DNA of 41,231 bases from Fibrobacter sp. (lineage in GTDB: Bacteria > Fibrobacterota > Chitinivibrionia > Chitinivibrionales > Chitinispirillaceae), in NCBI GenBank assembly GCA_012728995.1, contig JAAYEB010000317.1, positions 1 to 41,231 on the forward strand, written 5' to 3'. Below, piece after piece: positions 8,216-17,152 of this stretch. The notes beneath the pieces were generated by a model. That model saw only the letters and a program-made list of their open reading frames with translations, made no database searches and was not told where the DNA came from. Made by a program: the position numbers and the translations under genes. Every line of letters begins with the position of its first letter. Positions within the stretch are counted from its first letter, which is position 1.

Positions 8216-8614
8216 ATGAGCAAACGGCTTACAAAAAAACAGCTTGAATATTTCAAAGAGAAACTCATCACAGAAAAGAATAAAGTACTTGAAGAAATGG
8301 ATGAGCTTCAACAAAGTAATCTCAAACAGTCGATATCTGAGTCGGCCGGAGAAATATCCCGTTACAGCTATCATCTTGGTGATGTCGCTTCTTTATCTTA
8401 TGGAAGAGAGTTTTCGATGGGGCTTGCTGAGAGACAACAAAAGTATCTTGAGCAGATCGATGATGCGCTTCAGAGAATTGATGAAGGAACGTATGGAATT
8501 TGCAAAGTAACAGGTGAACCAATACCAATCGAAAGACTGGAAGAGGTTCCGGTTGCAAAATATTCTGTGCAGGGTAAAGAAATTATGGAAAAACGCAAAC
8601 GACAAGGTTTGTAA
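8216..8614 (+). CDS. DksA/TraR-family regulator lacking the zinc cysteines
   Basis: DksA-like proteins enter the RNA polymerase secondary channel and modulate initiation, often with ppGpp. The product is 132 aa from the ATG at 8216, which has a strong GGAGGAAATTA ribosome site. An upstream in-frame ATG at 8156 would add 20 unrelated residues and is rejected. Residues ~1-85 form the charged helical coiled coil. The C-terminal globular part reads GTYGICKVTGEPIPIERLEE, where canonical members have a C4 zinc finger. Here only the first cysteine remains, and the others are replaced (TG in the knuckle, then S/Q further on). Zinc-less versions of this kind are known to me from FCB bacteria. A strong intrinsic terminator follows at 8660. 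Confidence 0.88.
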   Translation: MSKRLTKKQLEYFKEKLITEKNKVLEEMDELQQSNLKQSISESAGEISRYSYHLGDVASLSYGREFSMGLAERQQKYLEQIDDALQRIDEGTYGICKVTGEPIPIERLEEVPVAKYSVQGKEIMEKRKRQGL

Positions 8615-8659
8615 GCTGTATTATACCCTGCTGATAATTTCATTCTTTAATTTCTTTTA

Positions 8660-8691
8660 GTTCCTGATTTTTTGTAATCGGGAACTTTTTT
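8660..8691 (+). terminator. Intrinsic terminator after the dksA-like gene
   Basis: A perfect 10-bp stem (GTTCCTGATT / AATCGGGAAC, one G-U pair in RNA) with a 6-base loop, directly followed by six T. It lies 45 bases after the stop and before the Omp85-like gene. Confidence 0.93.
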
Positions 8692-8714
8692 AATTTGAAC
8701 TACACACAACAGAG

Positions 8715-10394
8715 ATGAATATTCAATTTTCTGTATTGTTGCTTTTTTTTATCTGTTTAAGCACCTCTTTTTCTGATCAAATTCTGTGTGTAAAAAAACC
8801 GTATCCTGATATCCTGTGTGATTCAAAAGAAATTAACTGCAGAACACTCAAAAAGTATACAGGTAAATTCTCTTTCAATAAAACAAACCTGATTAGAAAT
8901 TATCTTGATTCTATTGGCTATTTAAATCAGCAGTGGGATACGCTTTCTTCCGATTCAATCAGAATAATACCGGGTAAACGGGCGATTGTTCAATCCGAAA
9001 CTGTAACAGGTGCAGATTCGGTAATTCTTGAACCAATGAAACAACCGTTTTTCTATGATGCCGGTAAAATAGAATCCAGGGCAGCCAGTATCAGTAAAAT
9101 TATCGCAAACAGGGGTTATCCTTTTGTGCAGGTATTGATACGAGTAAGCAGTGACAGTCTGAATGAATCATGTAACATTGTTTACAAAACAAATACGGAT
9201 GAACGTTATAAATTTTCCGATCCATATTTTACTGGAACCTTCAAAACTGCCCAAAAGACACTGCTTCATGATATTTCCTTTAAAAAAGGAGAGTTTTTCA
9301 GTCTTGAGAAAATTGACGAATCAATACGCAGGTTGCAGACCAGGTCCTATATTTCACAAGTCAGAGCCGCAGACCCTTTAATTTTTCCTTCAGACAGTAT
9401 TGAATCTACAGTTAGAGTGCCTTTTTTAATTGAAGATAAAAGTGGTTTGGGTCTTGAAGGGGCATTAGGTTTTGAAACGGGTAATAATAATAAATTGCAG
9501 TTTTATGGAAATTTGGTTTTTTCATTGCTTAATCTGTTTCATTCTGGTGAATCTGCATCATTTGAATATGCGGGTGATAAAACCTTTCAGCAACTGAAAC
9601 TTGAAATATCTAAACCCTGGATTTTCAATCTGCCTTTTCTGACTGCCGCAGGAATGGACCTGGAAGTAGTAGACAAGCAGTACGGGTATCTTCAGGGATG
9701 GTTTCGTATTCTTGCTGAAATCGGTTCATTATGGAACACTGGAATCAAGGTCGAAGCCCACGAAACATCCTTGTCGGGTGAAATGGATTCAGTTGGCGAA
9801 TCAAAGTATATTGGAATGAATTACATACTAGCCCGTATACCTGAACTATACCAGAAAGGTGTGTTTTCAAAACAATTATTAATTGAAACAGGTACCGGGA
9901 TCGCTAAAAAAGGCAAAACATCAAAAACACGGACAAACTTCGGTTTCTCTATGGGTATTCATGCACCTGTATTCAGCAATCAGGCAATTGCAGGACGGAT
10001 TGTTACACGACACTTAATGACACGGGAAAAAGATCTGGTTCCTGCAGAACTGTTCAGAATCGGCGGTCATAATTCGGTAAGAGGTTATTCGGATAAACAA
10101 TTTTCGTTCAGGACTGTAATGTATGGTCAGTTAGAATACATGCTCTATTTCAAAAAAGCCGGATCGGTATATATATTTACCGATGGAGGGATTGGTTTAA
10201 GAGAAACAATAGATTCGGATAATAATTATCAAACCATGATTGGATATGGAGCAGGCCTCCGTTTTCCTTCAAGACTTGGGACAATGATACTTGAGTGGGC
10301 AGGAAACTATAAGGGATCCAAAATTCCCGACCGGATACATGTACGTTTTCAGAATCCGCTTTCTGACGTATTAACCAATTTTTCAAGAGATTAA
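8715..10394 (+). CDS. Omp85-superfamily outer-membrane protein (BamA/TamA-like)
   Basis: Omp85 proteins insert or export proteins at the outer membrane. The 559-aa product begins with a signal peptide (MNIQFSVLLLFFICLSTSFS). About residues 100-240 look like two or three POTRA-type modules (for example IESRAASISKIIANRGYPFVQV and IDESIRRLQTRSYISQV). The remainder is a beta-barrel with alternating strands. Near residue 455 is GGHNSVRGYSDKQF, which contains the VRGY/VRGF signature of the conserved barrel loop of the family. It is shorter than BamA (about 800 aa) and nearer TamA in size. A repeat protein is encoded 11 bases downstream, so the two may work together, as TamA-like barrels often do with periplasmic partners. 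The exact subfamily is not resolved. Confidence 0.85.
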   Translation: MNIQFSVLLLFFICLSTSFSDQILCVKKPYPDILCDSKEINCRTLKKYTGKFSFNKTNLIRNYLDSIGYLNQQWDTLSSDSIRIIPGKRAIVQSETVTGADSVILEPMKQPFFYDAGKIESRAASISKIIANRGYPFVQVLIRVSSDSLNESCNIVYKTNTDERYKFSDPYFTGTFKTAQKTLLHDISFKKGEFFSLEKIDESIRRLQTRSYISQVRAADPLIFPSDSIESTVRVPFLIEDKSGLGLEGALGFETGNNNKLQFYGNLVFSLLNLFHSGESASFEYAGDKTFQQLKLEISKPWIFNLPFLTAAGMDLEVVDKQYGYLQGWFRILAEIGSLWNTGIKVEAHETSLSGEMDSVGESKYIGMNYILARIPELYQKGVFSKQLLIETGTGIAKKGKTSKTRTNFGFSMGIHAPVFSNQAIAGRIVTRHLMTREKDLVPAELFRIGGHNSVRGYSDKQFSFRTVMYGQLEYMLYFKKAGSVYIFTDGGIGLRETIDSDNNYQTMIGYGAGLRFPSRLGTMILEWAGNYKGSKIPDRIHVRFQNPLSDVLTNFSRD

Positions 10395-10405
10395 CAGGAA
10401 ATATT

Positions 10406-12052
10406 GTGAAAATACTACAGCTATTGTTCCTGACAGGGTATGTTTTCTTTTTAAATGCCTTGTGCCCACAGACAGATTCATCATGGCAAACACTAAGTAA
10501 CCACATAAAACTAAACCGCATTTTAAATGAAGTGAATGATCTTGATGAATCATGTTTCATTTCAATAATATCAGATTTGCCTGATGCAGAAAAGGGGAAA
10601 ACCAGAGATAAACTTGTTGAAGTTGTGACAAAATGGATAAACTCCCGTAAAATCAGCACAGAACTTCTTGTTTCTTTTTATAAAAGCCCGTTAATTTATA
10701 AAAATCGTGATATCTGGCCTGCTGTTTTTTCGCTATGGGAAAAAACTTACGTTTCTATCGATGAAGCATATGCGCACCTGGCTGCAAAAGGACAGTTTCA
10801 TATTGCCGATACACTTTATGATATCTATGACAAAGAAGACAAATTAAATGTTTTCAACTGGTTGAAATGGGCAAAATTGAAAAATATTACTGGTGATTAT
10901 GATGCAATTGGCGGCTTGTACTGTAGAATTGTCAACTCGGAATCAAAATTAACCCCTATTGCCCTTAGTCAGTTCAGATATCTTCTGAAAGATCAGAAAA
11001 TGCAGATTGCCGATTCGATCCTGACCGATTTTTTAAGGTGTTTTGTTTACCAATCGGAAACAGATACTGTGCAGATACGCGAATGGACTTCGCAAACCTG
11101 TTTCGAATTGGGTTTATACAACAGGCAGATTGAAATCCTTATGACTTTAAATACAGAAAATTATCCTGTTTATGGTGATCTGTTCCACGTCTCAACGTCT
11201 CATTTGTCTAACAAAAGATACCGGTATGCATCTGATGCAGCAAGGGTGATTTATAATAACTCCAGGGATATTGAAAACAAACAAAAAGCAGCTTTTTTAA
11301 TTTATGAAACATTTCGGGATCAAAATTTAAACGATTCTGCTTTAATATGGCTCAAAAGAGTTAGTCTCCAATCATCAAAACAGATGATTGATGCTGCTAC
11401 ACTTTATCAAAATACAGGATTATACGACAAAGCCCAGGAAATTATTGATTCAATTCCCCGCTCTTATGCTGCAGATACGATGTTGTTACGGCAATTTCTT
11501 TTTACCGGAAAACGTAATGAAGCTTATAATATGACCAAAAATGGCTGTTGTAGTAAAGATCTGTTATGGAGTGTCAGAACAGCACTTTTTGAAAAAAAAT
11601 ATTTTGAAGTCAACAGCCTGCTGGATTCCGTTTCTTACGGCAATATAACCAGTAAAGGTGAACTTTTATCCTGTCGTTATTGGCTTCAGAGATTACAGGG
11701 ATCTTCGGATCTGCTTGATCTCTGGGCTCAAATTGAATATAATATCTATATCGGAAATTTAAACAATGCTGTTAAACTGTTATCAGTAGTTAAAGAATCG
11801 GATCGGATATGGGAACTTGCTCTTCGTGTAGCTAAAGTTCTGATAAACCGCGGTGATTCACACACAGCCCTGAACCTTCTGAAACAGCATGAGAGGAGTG
11901 ATATTTCTGCTGAGTTTTTATATTCAATGGCAGAAGCCCTGCTTTGTCTCGGTGAAACAGATAAAGGCCGCCAGATTCTGGAAAAGATCATGCTGGAATA
12001 TCCGGAGGATATCTTTTCAGGACGTGCGCGGCTTTTGCTTTTGTCTAAATAG
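10406..12052 (+). CDS. Exported TPR-like repeat protein
   Basis: A 548-aa protein read from a GTG with CAGGA upstream, 11 bases after the Omp85-like gene. The N-terminus is an export signal (ILQLLFLTGYVFFLNALC, possibly a lipoprotein because the C follows A-L, though the lipobox is imperfect). The rest is helical, with loosely repeated TPR-type helix pairs, clearest near the C-terminus (LLKQHERSDISAEFLYSMAE, LGETDKGRQILEKIMLEYPE). TPR proteins are scaffolds. The context suggests a periplasmic partner of the adjacent barrel, but no specific function can be assigned. Confidence 0.7.
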   Translation: MKILQLLFLTGYVFFLNALCPQTDSSWQTLSNHIKLNRILNEVNDLDESCFISIISDLPDAEKGKTRDKLVEVVTKWINSRKISTELLVSFYKSPLIYKNRDIWPAVFSLWEKTYVSIDEAYAHLAAKGQFHIADTLYDIYDKEDKLNVFNWLKWAKLKNITGDYDAIGGLYCRIVNSESKLTPIALSQFRYLLKDQKMQIADSILTDFLRCFVYQSETDTVQIREWTSQTCFELGLYNRQIEILMTLNTENYPVYGDLFHVSTSHLSNKRYRYASDAARVIYNNSRDIENKQKAAFLIYETFRDQNLNDSALIWLKRVSLQSSKQMIDAATLYQNTGLYDKAQEIIDSIPRSYAADTMLLRQFLFTGKRNEAYNMTKNGCCSKDLLWSVRTALFEKKYFEVNSLLDSVSYGNITSKGELLSCRYWLQRLQGSSDLLDLWAQIEYNIYIGNLNNAVKLLSVVKESDRIWELALRVAKVLINRGDSHTALNLLKQHERSDISAEFLYSMAEALLCLGETDKGRQILEKIMLEYPEDIFSGRARLLLLSK

Positions 12053-12084
12053 GTCCGGATTGTTTTTCATTAAAGGTGGTTTGA

Positions 12085-12330
12085 ATGAGTATCCGATGGA
12101 TTAAGAATGTTTTAATTAATGGGGAAAAATCCACAATCGAAATACAGGTTGGTGACAAGAAAATAGGGGACAAATGCTATACCCGTATAAATAATGAAGT
12201 TGAATTCTGGTTTGAAAATATATACGATACACGAAATGATATTATCGCTCAGGGATTGGATATTCTTAAAAAAAGACTTGAAAGCAAAGAGGTTACATAT
12301 CCCGATGGAAGGCAATATGACTGGCAATAA
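12085..12330 (+). CDS. Small conserved-looking hypothetical protein (81 aa)
   Basis: An ATG preceded by AAAGGTGG opens an 81-codon frame between the repeat protein and the GH57 gene. The product is a soluble, mixed charged protein (VLINGEKSTIEIQVGDKKIG, then DTRNDIIAQGLDILKKRLES) with a beta-then-helix look. I do not recognise it. Its 3' end overlaps the GH57 start by 14 bases, so both are in one transcript and probably coupled. The good ribosome site and overlap argue that it is real. Confidence 0.65.
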   Translation: MSIRWIKNVLINGEKSTIEIQVGDKKIGDKCYTRINNEVEFWFENIYDTRNDIIAQGLDILKKRLESKEVTYPDGRQYDWQ

Positions 12331-14836
12331 AACAAAAGACGCGCCCAGGAGATGTGTAGTAATACATGGGCATTTCTATCAACCACCGCGTGAGAATCCA
12401 TGGATTGATATTATAGAAAAACAGCCTTCAGCTACACCTCAGGACAACTGGAATGAACGTATTTACGATCAGTGTTACAGACCAAATGCTTATTCCCGTT
12501 TACTTGATTCTGAAGGTATGATAGTAGATATACATAACAATTATCTGAGTATGAGCTTCAATTTCGGGCCGACACTTTTTTCGTGGCTCGAAAGATATCA
12601 TCCTTTAACGGCCAGGCGTATAATTGAATCTGATTCACAGAGTTGTTCGGCACTTGAAGGGCATGGGAATGCGATTGCGCAGGTATATAACCATATAATT
12701 ATGCCGCTGTCATCAAAAAGGGATCAGCTAACCCAGATCCGCTGGGCGAAACAGTTTTTCAGGAGCCGTTTTAAGAGAGAACCTGAAGGAATCTGGCTGG
12801 CCGAAACTGCTATCAACATGGAGACTGTTCTCTGTTTGATTGAAGAAAAATTCAAGTTTGTCATACTTTCTCCTAATCAGGCAGATAGTTTCAGACATAT
12901 TGGTGATGATTCTAAATGGGTTTCTGCAGAGCCTCATAAATTGAACACCAGGTATCCTTACAGAATTTTTCCAAGAAACCCTTCTGGCCAACAATTACCG
13001 GGTTGTCTTGACGTTTTCTTTTTTGATGAGGGCTTATCAAAAGAAGTCAGTTTCAATAATTTGTTAAAAGATTCAAATGTTTTTGGGGAAAGAATTAATT
13101 CCTGCTTTGATCAACATAGCACTGATCCTCAGGTAGTTACAATTGCTACTGATGGTGAAACGTTTGGTCATCACAAACCATTTGGTGACATGTGTCTGGC
13201 TTATTTTTTCAAACATGTTGCACAAAAACTTAATATCACTCCAGTGAGTTTCGGGTATTTTCTGGCAAAAAATCCACCGCGCTTTGAGGTAAGGTTGAAA
13301 AATGAATTTGGCGAGGGTACGGCATGGAGTTGTGCTCATGGTGTTGGAAGATGGATACGGGATTGCGGCTGTAAAACAGGAGGAAACGATTCCTGGAACC
13401 AGGCCTGGCGTACACCCCTCAGAGAAGCTTTGGTGAATCTGCAGGGAAAAATTGATCGGGAATATGAAAAAGCGTTTTCATCTTATGATATAGATCCATG
13501 GATAATCAGAGACAGATATGTTTTAACATTTTCCAGACAACCAATAAAAGACTTTAAAAATCTGTTGTCAGAATATGGCATTGAAATTGATGGCCGGGAA
13601 CAACTTTATGCTTTTAAAAAGTTTCTGGAAGCTCAAAAATTCATTCTTTTTTCTTTTACATCATGCGGTTGGTTTTTTTCTGACATAAGTGGTATAGAAA
13701 CGATGCAAAATCTTGCATATGCTTTTCGTGCGATCCAGTTGGGTATTGATCCGCAAAACCAGGCAGAAACACTCGAAAACTTTCTCTGTGATCTTGAAAA
13801 AGCGAAGAGCAATCTGCCCAACACTAACGGACGAACTTTGTTTGAGAGATATCTGTTATATTCTTCTGACCATCAGGAGATTATTGCTTTCACAGGAGCT
13901 GTTCACAAATCATTTGCTGTTAATAAAAACAACAGATTCGACCTGTTTGGATACACTCTTTCTCTGCGCCCGGTTCAGACAATGAAAGCTGGAGGTTTCC
14001 AATATGAAAGTTATTCAGTGCAGATAGAAAACGAACAGACCGGAGAGCATAGCGGCTGGTCTGTCATGATTTCTCATCGTGGAAATTCGGATATAAGCGG
14101 CTGGGTACTTCCAATTGAAGCTGTTCCTGTTTCACGAAAGAACGGGATTCGACCAGAATCATGGATGAGTCACAAAGATGTAAAGCGGCTGAATCTGATG
14201 GATATTTTTGATACATCACGACATGAACTTATGGACCTGTTTTTAAAGAGAATCTCTGATGATACAAATGCACGATTCAGCACATGGATCAAAAAACATG
14301 AACGGGAACTTGATATTCTGTCTCTGCTTAAATCATCACTTCCAACATACTGTACTGCACCTCTCTCTTTTGTGTTTCAGGAACAATGGAATAAAACCAT
14401 TATGCGTCTGGGGAAAAAAGGATCTGAAGAAAAGGCATTTTCTAAGTTACTTCAGTTGGACAGAGATATGCAGAGGTTCGAAATCACTATAGATTTGAAG
14501 AAAAGCGCTGAACTACTGGAAGACATACTGGTATCTGAGTTAAAAAGGCTTTCCTGCGATCCGGGAGCAGAAAAATGTGACAGGGTCAGGTGCCTGCTCA
14601 ACGTCGTTGATAGATTCAGCGTTCCTGTAACAAAGTCGAAACTGGAAGATCTTTTCCATCCGGTTTTAAATATCGAAGTCAAAAAACTCCATCAACAGTG
14701 CTGTCCGGACAGTCCGATTGAAATGAAAAAAGTAAACAGGGAAAAGAAAGCCTTACTCATCACGCTTCTAAATTTTGCCAGAAGAATGAATTTCAATACA
14801 GAATCATTCAAATTGGCAGAAATTCAGAATAAATGA
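12317..14836 (+). CDS. Glycoside hydrolase family 57 protein with C-terminal DUF3536
   Basis: GH57 enzymes act on alpha-glucans (amylase, branching or amylopullulanase activities). The 839-aa product begins with the GH57 hallmark VVIHGHFYQPPRENPW (about 15-30). GIWLAETAINMETV carries the expected nucleophile glutamate, and ATDGETFGHHKPFGD carries the aspartate acid/base region with the GHH motif. The C-terminal half, roughly residues 370-830, matches what I remember of DUF3536, which is fused to GH57 in many bacteria. I chose the ATG at 12317 because GGAAGG lies just before it; an in-frame ATG at 12305 would add four residues. No signal peptide is visible, so a cytoplasmic role in glycogen or maltodextrin metabolism is likely. 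Substrate is not determinable. Confidence 0.88.
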   Translation: MTGNKTKDAPRRCVVIHGHFYQPPRENPWIDIIEKQPSATPQDNWNERIYDQCYRPNAYSRLLDSEGMIVDIHNNYLSMSFNFGPTLFSWLERYHPLTARRIIESDSQSCSALEGHGNAIAQVYNHIIMPLSSKRDQLTQIRWAKQFFRSRFKREPEGIWLAETAINMETVLCLIEEKFKFVILSPNQADSFRHIGDDSKWVSAEPHKLNTRYPYRIFPRNPSGQQLPGCLDVFFFDEGLSKEVSFNNLLKDSNVFGERINSCFDQHSTDPQVVTIATDGETFGHHKPFGDMCLAYFFKHVAQKLNITPVSFGYFLAKNPPRFEVRLKNEFGEGTAWSCAHGVGRWIRDCGCKTGGNDSWNQAWRTPLREALVNLQGKIDREYEKAFSSYDIDPWIIRDRYVLTFSRQPIKDFKNLLSEYGIEIDGREQLYAFKKFLEAQKFILFSFTSCGWFFSDISGIETMQNLAYAFRAIQLGIDPQNQAETLENFLCDLEKAKSNLPNTNGRTLFERYLLYSSDHQEIIAFTGAVHKSFAVNKNNRFDLFGYTLSLRPVQTMKAGGFQYESYSVQIENEQTGEHSGWSVMISHRGNSDISGWVLPIEAVPVSRKNGIRPESWMSHKDVKRLNLMDIFDTSRHELMDLFLKRISDDTNARFSTWIKKHERELDILSLLKSSLPTYCTAPLSFVFQEQWNKTIMRLGKKGSEEKAFSKLLQLDRDMQRFEITIDLKKSAELLEDILVSELKRLSCDPGAEKCDRVRCLLNVVDRFSVPVTKSKLEDLFHPVLNIEVKKLHQQCCPDSPIEMKKVNREKKALLITLLNFARRMNFNTESFKLAEIQNK

Positions 14837-15006
14837 TTAAAAAGCATGGTTTTAACTGCAGCCTGGGTTTGAATTTCTTTTTAAATTTGAATAGAATTGG
14901 TTAATAGAACTGAAGGAGTGGTAATTGTACACAGCACATAAAACTTTTTACGCAGAAAGTTTATTATCACTTAATCATCCGGTTCAGATTTTAATAAATT
15001 GCTTTT

Positions 15007-15339
15007 ATGGGTTTCTTGAGATATATTTTTAATACAGACTTGTCTTTTGTAAAACTAATAACAGAGCAGGTAATGATGACTTTTGGAACAATTGTTTTTT
15101 GGATAGTACAAATATTTGTTCTTATTATGGGAATTTCCATAGGTCACAGTTATTTGAGATTCAAGATCCGCCGTGAGGAGAACAGAAAAAAAGAATTGGA
15201 GCTGCTTCTTCTGGATAAAAGAACCGAAATTCTTCAGCAGGGTAAAAACGTCGCCCACGAACTGGAAGAACTCCTTTATAAAGCCAAAGTTCAGCAGGAA
15301 ATAAATGATATAATCCGAAAAGATGAACCCCGTCACTAA
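15007..15339 (+). CDS. Small single-pass membrane protein with coiled coil
   Basis: A 110-aa open frame. Residues ~22-48 are a hydrophobic segment (TFGTIVFWIVQIFVLIMGIS), followed by a highly charged helix (RRENRKKELELLLLDKRTE and on) that should form a cytoplasmic coiled coil. The shape resembles small phage-shock or cell-division accessory proteins, but I do not recognise a family. The upstream region gives no strong ribosome site for the first ATG, so the ATG at 15073 (MMTFGTIV) may be the real start. It stands alone between the GH57 gene and the strong promoter at 15510. Confidence 0.5.
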   Translation: MGFLRYIFNTDLSFVKLITEQVMMTFGTIVFWIVQIFVLIMGISIGHSYLRFKIRREENRKKELELLLLDKRTEILQQGKNVAHELEELLYKAKVQQEINDIIRKDEPRH

Positions 15340-15509
15340 TGGGGACAACTGTCGCCGATAACTTCTTATAGATTAACCCAGGTAATCTCCAGTTTCCATT
15401 TTTTTTCGGATTCGCTTCTCAATCATAATCATTAATCGTTTAATTCAGATTTATTTTTACTGTTCATGTAATCTTTATCTAAAAAAAATTAAAAAAAATG
15501 TTGAAAGTA

Positions 15510-15538
15510 TTGACAGTATCATTAGAATTCATTATTAT
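15510..15538 (+). promoter_or_regulatory. Near-consensus sigma-70-type promoter
   Basis: TTGACA at 15510-15515, a 17-base spacer, then TATTAT at 15533-15538. This is a perfect -35 and a one-mismatch -10. It is about 55 bases upstream of the GTG of the acidic 62-aa protein. Confidence 0.85.
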
Positions 15539-15593
15539 TTGATCTGCATATTTAAAGCCGCCGATTATTTGTGCGGAAGGAGGTGAGATCCCT

Positions 15594-15782
15594 GTGATTT
15601 TGGATGAACAGTTTGATGCTGATGAGATTTTGCGCGATGTAGATGAAAGATATCACCTGGATGATGAGGCTGATAATGAAGATGATATGCGCGAACTCAA
15701 TTTTGGGACTATCCGCGATGAAAACGCCAATTTTAGCGATATGGCCAGCGATCTTGACAGTACTGATGATCTTTGGGAATAA
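15594..15782 (+). CDS. Highly acidic 62-aa protein, strongly expressed by its signals
   Basis: The frame starts at GTG with an almost ideal ribosome site (GGAAGGAGGTGAG). The upstream promoter is near consensus and an intrinsic terminator follows, so this is a single-gene transcript. The product is extremely acidic (about a third Asp/Glu, for example DDEADNEDDMRE) with almost no hydrophobic core, no signal peptide and no cysteines, so it is likely disordered. I do not recognise the family. The signals argue for abundant expression. Roles such as nucleic-acid mimicry, RNA-polymerase or chaperone binding, or ion buffering are possible but unproven. Confidence 0.75.
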   Translation: MILDEQFDADEILRDVDERYHLDDEADNEDDMRELNFGTIRDENANFSDMASDLDSTDDLWE

Positions 15783-15824
15783 AGCTTAAAGAAACTCTGA
15801 TTGTCAGTTCCTCCGTGAGTCTGG

Positions 15825-15852
15825 GCGGACAGAAAAAAGTTCGCCTTTTTTA
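15825..15852 (+). terminator. Intrinsic terminator after the acidic small gene
   Basis: A 7-bp stem GGCGGAC / GTTCGCC with loop AGAAAAAA, followed by six T. It ends about 20 bases before the lpxH-like ATG. Confidence 0.88.
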
Positions 15853-15870
15853 TTTATTTAAAGAAATACC

Positions 15871-16641
15871 ATGAAAAAAGATACTGTTTATTTTATCTCT
15901 GATGCTCATTTTGGTATTCCTGTTTCAGGTCAGGAATCACGTGAAGAACATTTCTCAAGTTTTATTCAGAACATTTCTACTTCAATGTCGGAACTTTTTA
16001 TCGTGGGTGATCTTTTTGATTTCTGGATAGAGTACAAGCGTGCCATTCGCCCGGATTATTTTAATGTTCTTTATACTCTGAAACAACTTACTGAAAAAAA
16101 GATTCCTGTACATTATCTTGCAGGAAATCATGATTTTGCTCTCGGTACATTCCTGAAAGATTGCCTTGGCATAACAATTCATCATGGGCACTACGAAACA
16201 GTTATTCAGGAAAAAAAAGTTCATTTGTATCATGGTGACGGATTGATAAAATCAGATTACGGGTACCGTATATTACGCAAAATACTTAGAAATCCAGTGA
16301 ATCAGCACATTTATAAACTTCTGCATCCAGATATCGGAGTCTGGTTTGCAACCAGATGTTCGGGACATAGCAGGAAATACCTAAGCGGTCGTATTTCTGA
16401 AAAGAGCGTTCAGGAGTATCGAATGCACGCCAGAAAGTATCTTGAATCCGGAAACGATATAGCTATTTTCGGGCATACACACCGTGCCGAACTCTGTGAT
16501 TTGGGTTGTGGTATCTACTGTAACACCGGTTCGTGGCTTATAAATTATAACTATGCCTCAATGAGAAACGGCAGAATCTCTCTTTGGACCTATAATTTTG
16601 ATTCTTCATCACAAAAATTGCCTTTAACGGTCTGTAAATGA
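15871..16641 (+). CDS. lpxH: UDP-2,3-diacylglucosamine diphosphatase-like metallophosphoesterase
   Basis: LpxH hydrolyses UDP-2,3-diacylglucosamine to lipid X and UMP in lipid A synthesis. The 256-aa product has the calcineurin-like metal motifs in order: SDAHFG near residue 10, GDLFDFW (about 47), GNHDFA (about 90), a histidine in HLYHGDG (about 130) and GHTHRAE (about 205). Length is near E. coli LpxH (240 aa). The DLFDFW and GNHD segments favour the LpxH branch over generic phosphodiesterases, though LpxI or other UDP-sugar hydrolases cannot be excluded. The gene starts right after a terminator, and its last 52 bases overlap the convergent HIT gene. Confidence 0.82.
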   Translation: MKKDTVYFISDAHFGIPVSGQESREEHFSSFIQNISTSMSELFIVGDLFDFWIEYKRAIRPDYFNVLYTLKQLTEKKIPVHYLAGNHDFALGTFLKDCLGITIHHGHYETVIQEKKVHLYHGDGLIKSDYGYRILRKILRNPVNQHIYKLLHPDIGVWFATRCSGHSRKYLSGRISEKSVQEYRMHARKYLESGNDIAIFGHTHRAELCDLGCGIYCNTGSWLINYNYASMRNGRISLWTYNFDSSSQKLPLTVCK

Positions 16642-17117
16642 GGAAAAAGAGAATCATAAGTTTCCCATAATGCCTGAGAAATAACCTTCGTTTCTCCAAT
16701 TACCCCAATAAAATTTGTATCACCGTTCCATCTGGGAACTATATGCATGTGCACATGTTGATCTATGCCTGCTCCGGCAACTCTTCCGATATTCATACCT
16801 ATATTGAATGCATCCGGTTTTAATGCTTTTGAGAGCGCCGTGCGGCTTTTACATAAGAGTTCCCATAGTTCATCAGAGGTTTCTTTATCCAGCGAAAGGA
16901 TATCGGAAGTATGTTCGTAAGGAATAATCATCAGATGCCCGTTATTATAGGGGAAAAGGTTCATGAGTACAAAACATTTTTTACCTCTGAACAGTATCAG
17001 ATTATCCCTGTCTTTATCAATTGGTTGTGAAGGTTTTTTGCAGAAAATACACTCATCATCATCTTTATCAATATCCTGAATATACTTCATTCTCCACGGC
17101 GCCCACAGCCTGTTCAT
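16590..17117 (-). CDS. HIT-family hydrolase (Ap4A phosphorylase/hydrolase-like)
   Basis: HIT proteins hydrolyse or transfer nucleoside phosphates. The product (175 aa) starts at MNRLWAPWRMKYI, which is conserved in this subfamily. The ATG at 17117 has GGAAGGA upstream; the longer frame to 17192 would run into uppP. ECIFCKKP (about 21-28) is a possible half zinc site, and the C-terminal histidine triad is HVHMHIVPRW (about 124-133). NNGHLMIIPYEHT is the typical HIT core. It follows uppP by 35 bases on the same strand, and its 3' end overlaps lpxH by 52 bases tail to tail. Confidence 0.88.
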   Translation of the reverse strand: MNRLWAPWRMKYIQDIDKDDDECIFCKKPSQPIDKDRDNLILFRGKKCFVLMNLFPYNNGHLMIIPYEHTSDILSLDKETSDELWELLCKSRTALSKALKPDAFNIGMNIGRVAGAGIDQHVHMHIVPRWNGDTNFIGVIGETKVISQALWETYDSLFPHLQTVKGNFCDEESKL

Positions 17118-17152
17118 AATGGTTACATTCCTTCCTGTTTCAGGACGTAATT

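Noticed and set aside
10177-10659. A 160-codon minus-strand frame across the end of the Omp85-like gene
   Set aside because: Antisense to two well-supported genes, with no ribosome site and no recognisable domain.
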